Below, piece by piece: positions 1-5,112 of a stretch of 5,469 nucleotides of DNA. Under the pieces are notes generated by a model. It was not told where the DNA came from. It searched no databases and saw nothing but the letters and a program-made list of their open reading frames with translations. Every line of letters starts with the position of its first letter. Positions within the stretch are counted from its first letter, which is position 1. The stretch is taken from positions 1 to 5,469 of the forward strand of contig JBILUQ010000266.1 in assembly GCA_044370935.1 (NCBI GenBank), in the 5' to 3' direction. The DNA comes from Chth-196 sp044370935 (GTDB lineage Bacteria; Verrucomicrobiota; Verrucomicrobiia; Chthoniobacterales; Chthoniobacteraceae). The position numbers were made by a program, and so were the translations under genes.

Positions 1-106
1 CATCAATTCAAGTTTGGTTTTTTCTTCAGGTTGCAAAGCAAATGCATTTAGTGGACGTCCAGTGCGCATTTTCCACACTCGCACATCTTATAACTTATTG
101 CACGAA

Positions 107-226
107 TTAATCATTCACCACACTAGAGCGCCAACCAGCCACGACATCTTCGTCGCTTAAATCCTTGTGAAACTTCAGGATGTGCAGAGCAACCATCAAC
201 CGCTCGTCTTTCTCCCGTGCGATGCC
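107..226 (-). pseudogene. IS5-type transposase remnant
   Basis: The minus strand between an in-frame TGA (227-229) and a TAA (107-109) encodes about 39 residues. They include the stretch RLMVALHILKFHKDLSDEDV followed by VAGW. This resembles the conserved N-terminal block of IS5-family DDE transposases (family pattern R-L-M-V-x-L-H-x-L-K-h-x-x-x-L-S-D-E-x-V-V-x-x-W), whose products catalyse cut-and-paste transposition. In the family the next residues are usually VENPYWQ. Here the frame runs into two stops (TAA at 107-109 and 95-97), and VENAHW appears in the same frame at about 59-76, some 18 codons late. The DDE catalytic residues, the terminal inverted repeats and the rest of the protein are absent, so this is a dead fragment. 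The family call rests on my recollection of the motif and has not been searched. Confidence 0.62.
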
Positions 227-274
227 TCACCCGCTCCGTTTTTCACCCGCTCCGTTTTTCACCCGCTCGGTGTT
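227..274. repeat. 16-bp tandem repeat
   Basis: The unit TCACCCGCTCCGTTTT occurs twice perfectly (227-242, 243-258). A third copy with three mismatches follows at 259-274, and a more decayed fourth may lie at 275-290. The array sits directly between the transposase remnant and the stop codon of the motB-like gene. A 16-bp period is not a multiple of three, so the array is unlikely to be coding. It could come from replication slippage near an old insertion; no function is evident. Confidence 0.85.
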
Positions 275-292
275 TCAGCCGCACCTTAGCCG

Positions 293-1015
293 CTACTTTT
301 TGTTAGTATTTCCAGCCTTTGTGGGCGTCAGCATAAGGGTAATCCGCTCATTGGAGGGATCGTCTTTTGCAAGGTTCGGCAGCGGATTGGTGTCCCCAAA
401 CCCGGTAACTCGAAAGGTGTACTTCGGATCAAGCGCATACTTGATGAGGGAACGCCTGCAGGAGTTCGCGCGCTGGATGCTGATTTCCCAAAGGCCGACT
501 TCCGCCGCTGGCTCCACGTTTTTTCGGAAGGCTGTGTGACCGTCGACCATCACGCCGAGTTTGTTTTTTTCAATGACCCACGAAAGGCCTTCCATCACGA
601 AGTCACCCCAAGGCGTCAATTTAGCTGATCCATCCTCGAAGAGAGGTTTCTCACTGCGGTCATAGATGTTGACCTTGATCTGATCGCCTGAGACCTCCAC
701 ATCCAACAGGACGGGATCTGGATTTTCCATGTTTGTCAGCTTCTGGATATCCAAGGCAATCTGCTCGAGCTTATCGAGCAACTCATCGGCGGTGGTTGTG
801 TCTTCCGTTGGGCCCTCTTCCACGCCTGCCGTGGGAAAATCTCCCCCTGCCATCTTAGGAAACAGGGGCAACCTGAAGGAGCCCGCGATCGCCTGCGCCA
901 ACCCCGGCTTTTCTTTGCAAATCCACAGCACGATGAACAAGGCCATCATCGCAGTGACGAAGTCCGCGTAGGCGACTTTCCATGCACCTCCATGGTGTGC
1001 GTCCTTTTTGGCCAT
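293..1015 (-). CDS. motB: MotB-like flagellar stator protein (OmpA-type C-terminus)
   Basis: This 240-residue protein should be the peptidoglycan-anchored half of the MotA/MotB proton-driven stator. Residues 10-33 form the single N-terminal membrane helix with the MotB signature WKVAYADFVTAMMALFIVLW. Asp18 sits where the essential proton-binding aspartate lies (Asp32 in E. coli). A variable acidic linker follows (about 60-100), then an OmpA-like peptidoglycan-binding domain: LFEDGSAKL (125-133), VDGHT (157-161), LWEISIQRANSCRRSL (175-190), VTGFGD (203-208) and SNERI (221-225). The WE-S-RAN-S-RR arrangement is closer to MotB than to generic OmpA/Pal. The Asp usually following GHT is Ala162. 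It is shorter than E. coli MotB (308 residues). I chose the ATG at 1015, which begins the conserved MAKKD...GGAWKVAYADF block; a TTG at 1162 would add 49 unconserved residues. No clear ribosome binding site is visible. No motA lies upstream; the next gene is an unrelated oxidoreductase, so any MotA partner must be outside this window. Confidence 0.9.
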   Translation of the reverse strand: MAKKDAHHGGAWKVAYADFVTAMMALFIVLWICKEKPGLAQAIAGSFRLPLFPKMAGGDFPTAGVEEGPTEDTTTADELLDKLEQIALDIQKLTNMENPDPVLLDVEVSGDQIKVNIYDRSEKPLFEDGSAKLTPWGDFVMEGLSWVIEKNKLGVMVDGHTAFRKNVEPAAEVGLWEISIQRANSCRRSLIKYALDPKYTFRVTGFGDTNPLPNLAKDDPSNERITLMLTPTKAGNTNKK

Positions 1016-1170
1016 AGTTGTATCTGGGAAGGAGAAACCTGCGTCCTCAGAAAGACTGGCCTTTTTGTAAGGAGCCGAACCGTCTGCGGAGCAATAAAAT
1101 TCGCCGCAAACCGACCAAAAGCGAGCCCTTTTCTTTACAAAACTCTCACATTTCCGAAACAATCTCGCAA

Positions 1171-1235
1171 CGCATAAAGAAAGTTGCCTGCGCCGTTAGG
1201 CAATTTGCGCAACCGGGCTTGACCCGGGAGTCGCA
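1171..1235 (-). terminator. possible terminator after the oxidoreductase gene
   Basis: Downstream of the oxidoreductase stop, the minus strand forms two hairpins. The first pairs CCGGG with CCCGG (1213-1217/1223-1227, loop of 5), with an outer TGCG/CGCA match. The second pairs TTGCC with GGCAA (1184-1188/1199-1203, loop of 10) and is followed on the minus strand by the T-rich run CTTTCTTTAT. The second has the order of a Rho-independent terminator, but its stem is only 5 bp and the T-run is interrupted. It would separate the oxidoreductase transcript from the motB-like gene. Confidence 0.4.
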
Positions 1236-1264
1236 CCGAAGGCCGGCTCCCAGCCACCAACAGG

Positions 1265-2365
1265 TTAAGCGCTCTTCCACAACCCGGCTGCCCGCAGGGT
1301 GGTCTCGTGCACCGCAATATCGTGCGCTGCCCCCCAAGCCAACGCCTTCTCGCCACAAGCCACGCGGGCCAAGTCCACGAACTCGGCGTCGTAACGTCCC
1401 TTAGGCACGCTCAATCGCACAGACTGGACGCCCTTTTTGTAGCCGCCACGCTCCCTCGCCAACGACAGGCTCAACTGCCCGGATTCGAGCGGAGTGATTT
1501 CGAAACTACCCTCGGTGCCGGTCACATTGAAGCGGCGCCGCGGCCCTCCGAACGGGTCCACGAAATTTGTGCGCACGCAAGCGGTAGCCTTTGGGTAAAC
1601 GAGCACCGCCAGCTGGTTGTCTAAAAAACCGTCCGTCTGCGCCGGCGTGCTGAACGCCTCGACACGCTGCGGCTTGCCAAGCAGCGCGACGACCACGTCA
1701 ATGAGGTGCCCGGCGATTTCAAACATCGCTCCACCAGGCTGGCTCTTGAACTGGTCGCGAGTCCCTGCGTCAGCGAGTTTTCCCATCGAACAATCGATTT
1801 CCGTGATCTCTCCAAGCCATCCCTCCTTCACGGCGGTGAAGAGCAGCTCGAAGGCGGGATTATACCGGAGCATGTAGCCCATCTGCAGCACGAGCTTGCG
1901 CTCCTGGGCCTCCAGCCGCATCGCGGAAAACGCCGAGTGGTCAAATCCACCGGGCTTGTCGAGATGCACGTGTTTGCCCGCTCGCAACACACGCAGCGCC
2001 GTCGCCGTACTGTCCCCAATCGCCGTCTCCACCGCTATGGCGCGAACCGCCGGCATTCCCAGCAGCGCTTCCTCCTCAAGGATCGGTATCCCACCGAAAA
2101 TCTTGTGCGTGGGAAGCGCCGCGCGCCTGCCGGCATCGGGTTCGGAGATGCCGACTACACGCCAGAGTTCCGGCAGGTTTCGCATCGCCTCCATTTTGCC
2201 CGCGGCATGGGGATGCGCGGAGCCGATCTGCCCGCATGGCATGGGCAGCGCAGCCTCCTTCGCGACAAGCAGCCGGCTTTGCAGCACGGCGCCGAGGGTG
2301 AGGAAACGCGAGGCATTCGCGAGGAATGAACGCCTGCCCGTCGAGGGGAAATGAAACGAGGACAT
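1265..2365 (-). CDS. Gfo/Idh/MocA-family oxidoreductase with Tat signal
   Basis: This 366-residue protein is probably an NAD(P)-dependent dehydrogenase acting on a sugar or polyol outside the cytoplasm; the substrate cannot be told from sequence. The N-terminus carries a twin-arginine motif, TGRRSFLANA (9-18), followed by a hydrophobic stretch (about 19-34), as in exported members of the family. The Rossmann fold begins near residue 43. Its nucleotide loop reads CGQIGSAHPHAAGKM, a degenerate form of the usual GxGxxG. Other family marks are VVGISEPD (70-77), GKHVHLDKPGG (130-140, the E/D-K-P motif), MGYMLRYNPAF (162-172) and GGAMFEIAGHLID (211-223), where His220 is the likely catalytic histidine. 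The C-terminal half fits the GFO_IDH_MocA beta-sheet domain. I chose ATG 2365 because it places the Tat motif near the N-terminus; a TTG at 2389 would add eight residues. It is transcribed divergently from cstA and ends 249 bp before the motB-like gene. Confidence 0.88.
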   Translation of the reverse strand: MSSFHFPSTGRRSFLANASRFLTLGAVLQSRLLVAKEAALPMPCGQIGSAHPHAAGKMEAMRNLPELWRVVGISEPDAGRRAALPTHKIFGGIPILEEEALLGMPAVRAIAVETAIGDSTATALRVLRAGKHVHLDKPGGFDHSAFSAMRLEAQERKLVLQMGYMLRYNPAFELLFTAVKEGWLGEITEIDCSMGKLADAGTRDQFKSQPGGAMFEIAGHLIDVVVALLGKPQRVEAFSTPAQTDGFLDNQLAVLVYPKATACVRTNFVDPFGGPRRRFNVTGTEGSFEITPLESGQLSLSLARERGGYKKGVQSVRLSVPKGRYDAEFVDLARVACGEKALAWGAAHDIAVHETTLRAAGLWKSA

Positions 2366-2456
2366 CACTCGATGCTGGCTGGGATACAATTTGAGTCAAC
2401 TTCGGCTGCAGGGGGTCGACGCCGTCGGAGCAAATTACGCGGCGTACTTGGATTGG

Positions 2457-2476
2457 ATTCGCGCAACGAAGCGAAT
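2457..2476. promoter_or_regulatory. inverted repeat in divergent intergenic region
   Basis: ATTCGC and GCGAAT form a perfect 6-bp inverted repeat separated by 8 bp (GCAACGAA). It lies between the divergently transcribed oxidoreductase and cstA genes, about 75 bp upstream of the predicted cstA -35 box. The size and spacing suit a dimeric regulator's operator, but no regulator family is recognisable, and 6-bp arms can occur by chance. Confidence 0.3.
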
Positions 2477-2477
2477 G

Positions 2478-2547
2478 GCGCCCGGGTCTCCTTGATTTGC
2501 GGTTACGCGGTGGCAAGACCAGTCTCGGGGACAAGGAGCCCGAGCGC
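2478..2547. promoter_or_regulatory. long imperfect stem competing with a second hairpin, upstream of cstA
   Basis: The arms 2478-2494 and 2532-2547 can form a 16-bp stem: GCGC/GCGC, C/G, GGG/CCC and CTCCTTG/CAAGGAG. It has one mismatch (C2482/A2543), one bulged T (2487) and a 37-nt loop. Its right arm overlaps a second perfect hairpin, CTCGGG (2524-2529) with CCCGAG (2539-2544), so the two folds exclude each other. This layout resembles an RNA switch or attenuator. However, the best cstA promoter starts 3 bp after the stem, so an upstream promoter would be needed for it to lie in the cstA leader. It might instead belong to a small RNA or be a DNA-level element. It matches no riboswitch consensus I know. 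Confidence 0.45.
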
Positions 2548-2550
2548 CGC

Positions 2551-2577
2551 TTGACATCGTCTCGCAGCTTCTACAAT
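2551..2577 (+). promoter_or_regulatory. predicted sigma70-type promoter for cstA
   Basis: A perfect -35 hexamer TTGACA (2551-2556) is followed after 15 bp by TACAAT (2572-2577), which matches the -10 consensus at five of six positions. The spacer is shorter than the optimal 17 bp, which usually lowers strength and may mean dependence on an activator. Initiation near 2584 would leave a leader of about 40 nt before the cstA ATG. Confidence 0.6.
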
Positions 2578-2586
2578 CAAGTGGAG

Positions 2587-2601
2587 CGCGCACGATGCGC
2601 G
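2587..2601 (+). promoter_or_regulatory. GC-rich hairpin in the cstA leader
   Basis: CGCGCA (2587-2592) and TGCGCG (2596-2601) form a perfect 6-bp stem with a 3-nt loop (CGA), extendable by one G-U pair. It lies 21 nt before the cstA start codon, within the short predicted leader and where no Shine-Dalgarno sequence is visible. It could affect translation or mRNA stability. E. coli cstA is repressed by CsrA at its leader, but a CsrA site is not demonstrated here. Confidence 0.4.
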
Positions 2602-2622
2602 TGCCCTCTGAACCCACAGCAT

Positions 2623-4692
2623 ATGCCATCATTCCTTAAAATTCTGATCTGGATCGCCGTCTCCGCACTTGGCGCCGTTTCGGTCGCCGTCTCCGCACTG
2701 CACAAAGGGGAGACCATCAACGCGCTCTGGATTGTGGTGGCCGGGATATGTTCTTTCGCCGTGGCCTACCGCTTTTACAGCAAATGGCTTGTGGCCAAGG
2801 TGCTGGTGCTGGATGGCAACCGTGCGACTCCCGCGGTGACGCATTTCGACGGAAAGGATTTCGTGCCGACCAATCGGTGGATTGTCTTCGGACACCATTT
2901 TGCGGCGATCGCCGGTCCGGGACCGCTGGTGGGGCCGGTGCTTGCCGCTCAATTCGGTTACCTGCCCGGTATGCTTTGGATTTTGATCGGGGCGACGCTC
3001 GGAGGCGGGGTGCATGACGCGATCGTGATGTTCTGCTCGATCCGCAGGGGGGGCAAATCGGTGGGACAAATGCTGAAAGAAGAGGTGAACCCGGTTGTGG
3101 GGATTGTGGCGATGGTTTCGGTGCTGGCGATCATGACGATTCTGCTGGCCGTGCTCGGACTTGTGGTGGTGAAGGCGCTTGCGGAAAGCCCGTGGGGTTT
3201 GTTCACAATCGCGATGACCATTCCGCTGGCATTCGCGATGGGATTTGGTCACACGATTTTCAAAATCAGCGTGCGAGGCGTGACGGTTTTCGGGATTGTG
3301 GGATTGCTTGCAAGCGTATGGGCGGGCAGCCAGCTGAAGGCGTGGGGCATCGAGCATTGGTTTGACTACAAAGGCGAATGGTTGGCGTGGTCGATCATGA
3401 TCTATGGCTTCGCCGCGTCCGTGCTTCCGGTCTGGATGCTATTGGCTCCGAGAGATTACTTGAGCACTTTTATGAAGATCGGGACGGTTGCAGTGCTCGC
3501 CGTGGTGGTGATCTGGGTGGCGCCCGAACTGCAGATGCCCAAGCTTACAAAGTTCACGGACGGTTCCGGCTTGGTTTTCGCGGGGACGGTCTTTCCCTTT
3601 GTATTCATCACGATTGCATGCGGGGCGATTTCTGGGTTTCACGCGCTGATTTCAAGCGGCACCACGCCAAAGCTGCTTGATAAGGAGGACGCCATTCAGA
3701 GCGTCGCATACGGGGCAATGATCACCGAAATGTTGGTTGCATTGATGGCACTTGTCGCGGCAAGCGCGCTCGAGCCCGGCCATTACTTTGCGATTAATGC
3801 TGGCATTAATAAAACGATGTCACCCGAACAGGTGGCGGCGACGATCAGCGCCGTCGAAGGCGGCCGCTACGCGGTGACTGTCGAGAGCATGAATGCGCTC
3901 GCGGAAAGCATCGGAGAGAAAACGATGTTCGGACGCGTAGGCGGCGCGCCCACATTCGCGGTGGGAATGGCTCAGATGTTCGCTAGGGCGTTCGGTCCGG
4001 CGTGGATGTCGTTCTGGTACCATTTTGCGATCATGTTCGAGGCGCTATTCATCCTCACCACCATCGATGCAGGCACAAGGGTGGGGCGCTTTATCCTCCA
4101 GGATTTCCTCGGCAACTTGTGGAAGCCACTGAGCAACACGCGCAGCCTCCCCGCCAACGTGTTTGCAAGCGCGCTGCTTGTGGCCGCGTGGGGATACTTT
4201 CTCTACCAGGGGGTGGTGGATCCGCTGGGCGGAATCAACACGCTCTGGCCGCTGTTCGGAATCGCCAACCAGCTGCTCGCAGTCATCGCCTTCTGCCTTG
4301 GCACCACGGTGCTCATCAAAATGGGACGAGCGCGCTACATGGCGGTCACGGCCATTCCCCTGCTCTTCCTCATGAGCGCCACCTTCAGCGCGGGGTACAT
4401 CAAGCTTTTTGACGCCGATCCGAAGATGGGCTTCATCGCGGGCGCGAAGCTCTACGCCACGAAGCTGGCGGGGGGCGGTTCAGAGAAGGAAATGCAGGTG
4501 TGGGCGGCGCAGCACTTTAATTTCCAAGTGGACACGGTTGTGACAGGATTTTTCCTGTGTGCGGTACTGGTAATTTTCCTTGGATGCCTGCTCGAGTGGC
4601 AACGGATTTTGAGCGGCGCGAAGAAGGCGGAATTGCGGGAGGAGCCGTACGTATCCTGTCCGGAGGGGGTGGAGGTCTCCACAAACGCCTGA
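2623..4692 (+). CDS. cstA: CstA carbon-starvation transporter (peptide/pyruvate)
   Basis: This 689-residue polytopic inner-membrane protein is close in length to E. coli CstA (701) and alignable by eye along its whole length. CstA-family proteins import peptides and, in E. coli, pyruvate under carbon limitation; which applies here is unknown. Conserved blocks in order are ETINALWIVVA (30-40), FGHHFAAIAGPGPLVGPVLA (89-108), GYLPGMLWILIGATLGGGVHD (112-132, one residue short of listing the full block's end), APRDYLSTFMKIGT (275-288), FITIACGAISGFHALISSGT (328-347), RVGGAPTFAVGMA (438-450), FWYHFAIMFEALFILT (464-479), DAGTRVGRFILQD (482-494) and GVVDPLGGINTLWPLFGIAN (530-549). The order fits the CstA domain followed by the C-terminal five-helix CstA domain. 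I chose ATG 2623 because its N-terminus aligns with E. coli CstA residue for residue over the first 30 positions. A TTG at 2497 would add 42 polar, unconserved residues and precedes the predicted promoter. No Shine-Dalgarno sequence is evident. The reading frame is intact. The gene stands alone, divergent from the oxidoreductase. Confidence 0.96.
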   Translation: MPSFLKILIWIAVSALGAVSVAVSALHKGETINALWIVVAGICSFAVAYRFYSKWLVAKVLVLDGNRATPAVTHFDGKDFVPTNRWIVFGHHFAAIAGPGPLVGPVLAAQFGYLPGMLWILIGATLGGGVHDAIVMFCSIRRGGKSVGQMLKEEVNPVVGIVAMVSVLAIMTILLAVLGLVVVKALAESPWGLFTIAMTIPLAFAMGFGHTIFKISVRGVTVFGIVGLLASVWAGSQLKAWGIEHWFDYKGEWLAWSIMIYGFAASVLPVWMLLAPRDYLSTFMKIGTVAVLAVVVIWVAPELQMPKLTKFTDGSGLVFAGTVFPFVFITIACGAISGFHALISSGTTPKLLDKEDAIQSVAYGAMITEMLVALMALVAASALEPGHYFAINAGINKTMSPEQVAATISAVEGGRYAVTVESMNALAESIGEKTMFGRVGGAPTFAVGMAQMFARAFGPAWMSFWYHFAIMFEALFILTTIDAGTRVGRFILQDFLGNLWKPLSNTRSLPANVFASALLVAAWGYFLYQGVVDPLGGINTLWPLFGIANQLLAVIAFCLGTTVLIKMGRARYMAVTAIPLLFLMSATFSAGYIKLFDADPKMGFIAGAKLYATKLAGGGSEKEMQVWAAQHFNFQVDTVVTGFFLCAVLVIFLGCLLEWQRILSGAKKAELREEPYVSCPEGVEVSTNA
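2654..2699 (+). repeat. 16-bp direct repeat inside cstA
   Basis: TCGCCGTCTCCGCACT occurs perfectly at 2654-2669 and 2684-2699, exactly 30 bp apart (10 codons). Both copies encode AVSAL in the first membrane segment. The protein is not longer than E. coli CstA here, so this is not a simple inserted duplication. Confidence 0.85.
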
Positions 4693-4715
4693 CGGGAGGA
4701 CATTTGAAAAGAACA

Positions 4716-4737
4716 CCCCTGCGGTTCCAAGGCGGGG
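4716..4737 (+). terminator. weak hairpin after cstA
   Basis: CCCC-T-GC (4716-4722) can pair with GCGGGG (4732-4737) as six base pairs with one bulged T and a 9-nt loop, 24 nt after the cstA stop codon. No T-run follows, so it is not a standard intrinsic terminator. It may still protect the 3' end or act with Rho. Confidence 0.25.
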
Positions 4738-4746
4738 CGGATGCGC

Positions 4747-4775
4747 TTGCCTTCCGGCTGTCCCGGTGATATCTT
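4747..4775 (+). promoter_or_regulatory. predicted promoter of the 6S RNA
   Basis: TTGCCT (4747-4752) and TATCTT (4770-4775) are separated by exactly 17 bp, and each matches its sigma70 consensus hexamer at four of six positions. Initiation about seven bases downstream, near 4782, would give an RNA of about 185 nt, the usual size of 6S RNA. This agreement with the fold supports both calls. Confidence 0.55.
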
Positions 4776-4781
4776 CAAAGG

Positions 4782-4966
4782 TCGGAGTCGGTTAGGCGCA
4801 GAGGCTCTCTCTGAGAATGTCCGCGCCCGCTAAGGCCATGATATGTGGCCCACCTTGGGAAGCTGCGGTTTCCCTGTGGGTTGCAGCTTTTCGGTCCCCT
4901 TGGAACAAGCTTGCAGGGGACGGCGGGTACGCGAAGGCATCTGAGGGAGCGGTGTGCCGCCGGCCC
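4782..4966 (+). ncRNA. ssrS: 6S RNA
   Basis: 6S RNA binds housekeeping RNA polymerase by imitating an open promoter and restrains transcription in stationary phase. The closing stem is long. Outer pairs are GTCGG/CCGGC (4787-4791/4960-4964) and GGCGCA/TGTGCC (4795-4800/4953-4958). Inner pairs are CTCTCT/AGGGAG (4807-4812/4944-4949), AG/CT, ATGTC/GGCAT (4817-4821/4936-4940), CGCG/CGCG (4822-4825/4930-4933) and CCCGC/GCGGG (4826-4830/4923-4927). The motifs CTCTGAGA-ATGT at the 5' side and GGCATCTGAGG at the 3' side recall E. coli 6S (CTCTGAGATGTTC and GGCATCTCGGAG). The bubble's 5' side, CTAAGGCCATGATATGTGG, occupies the place of the E. coli pRNA template (CTGAGCCGATATTTC). On the 3' side, GTCCCC/GGGGAC (4894-4899/4916-4921) encloses CCTTGGAACAAG, like CCTTGAACCAAG in E. 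coli. The terminal arm can fold as GGGAAGCTGC/GCAGCTTTTC (4857-4866/4883-4892) or alternatively as CCCAC..GGGAA/TTCCC..GTGGG. The ends are estimated from the promoter and outer stem. A covariance-model match has not been run. Confidence 0.75.
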
Positions 4967-5112
4967 GGTGGGAGAACAAATCGTTGCGCCCCGGAACGCA
5001 GCCCCTGGTGAAACAGGGGGCGACCGGAGAGGCGTGGCCGAGGCCGAGACCAGCGCGTGTGCGCCGGCTCGATAGCCGGACCCTCCCGCCGCCAACGCAA
5101 CACAAGAGAAAC
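4967..5112 (+). other. hairpin-dense GC-rich leader or RNA region
   Basis: I see no gene here. Several inverted repeats are packed together: GTTGCG/CGCAGC (4983-4988/4997-5002), CCCCTG/CAGGGG with loop GTGAAA (5002-5007/5014-5019), GCGC/GCGC with loop GTGT, and CCGGCT/AGCCGG with loop CGAT (5064-5069/5074-5079). None is followed by a T-run. The stretch could be the 5' leader of the RRM gene, the 3' part of a longer 6S precursor, or a separate small RNA. Confidence 0.4.

Noticed and set aside
1..106. Short open frames at the left edge on the plus strand, possibly the end of a neighbouring gene.
   Set aside because: The stretch is AT-rich, the frames are short, and no translated segment resembles a known protein end.
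1016..1162. N-terminal extension of the motB-like protein from a TTG at 1162.
   Set aside because: The 49 added residues would precede the normal MotB N-terminus, are unconserved, and lack a signal or helix.
1706..2329. A 207-codon open frame on the plus strand.
   Set aside because: It lies wholly opposite the oxidoreductase gene, whose protein has clear family motifs; the plus-strand product has none.
2581..2622. A CsrA-binding site in the cstA leader, as in E. coli.
   Set aside because: Only one GGA occurs and it is not in a hairpin loop, so the sequence does not support the claim.
2435..2632. Open frames on either strand across the divergent intergenic region.
   Set aside because: They start at weak codons or overlap the cstA promoter, and show no recognisable domain. 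The inverted repeats explain the region better.
2629..3357. A 242-codon open frame on the minus strand.
   Set aside because: It is antisense to the highly conserved cstA gene, and its His/Arg/Asn-rich composition is typical of a reverse-strand artefact of GC-rich membrane-protein codons.
5026..5092. A tRNA-like stretch: GGAGAGGCGTGGCCGAGG looks like a serine or leucine tRNA 5' half, with GGCTCGATAGCC resembling a T arm.
   Set aside because: No anticodon arm can be placed, the T-loop sequence and stem geometry are wrong, and the 3' end does not pair with GGAGAGG.
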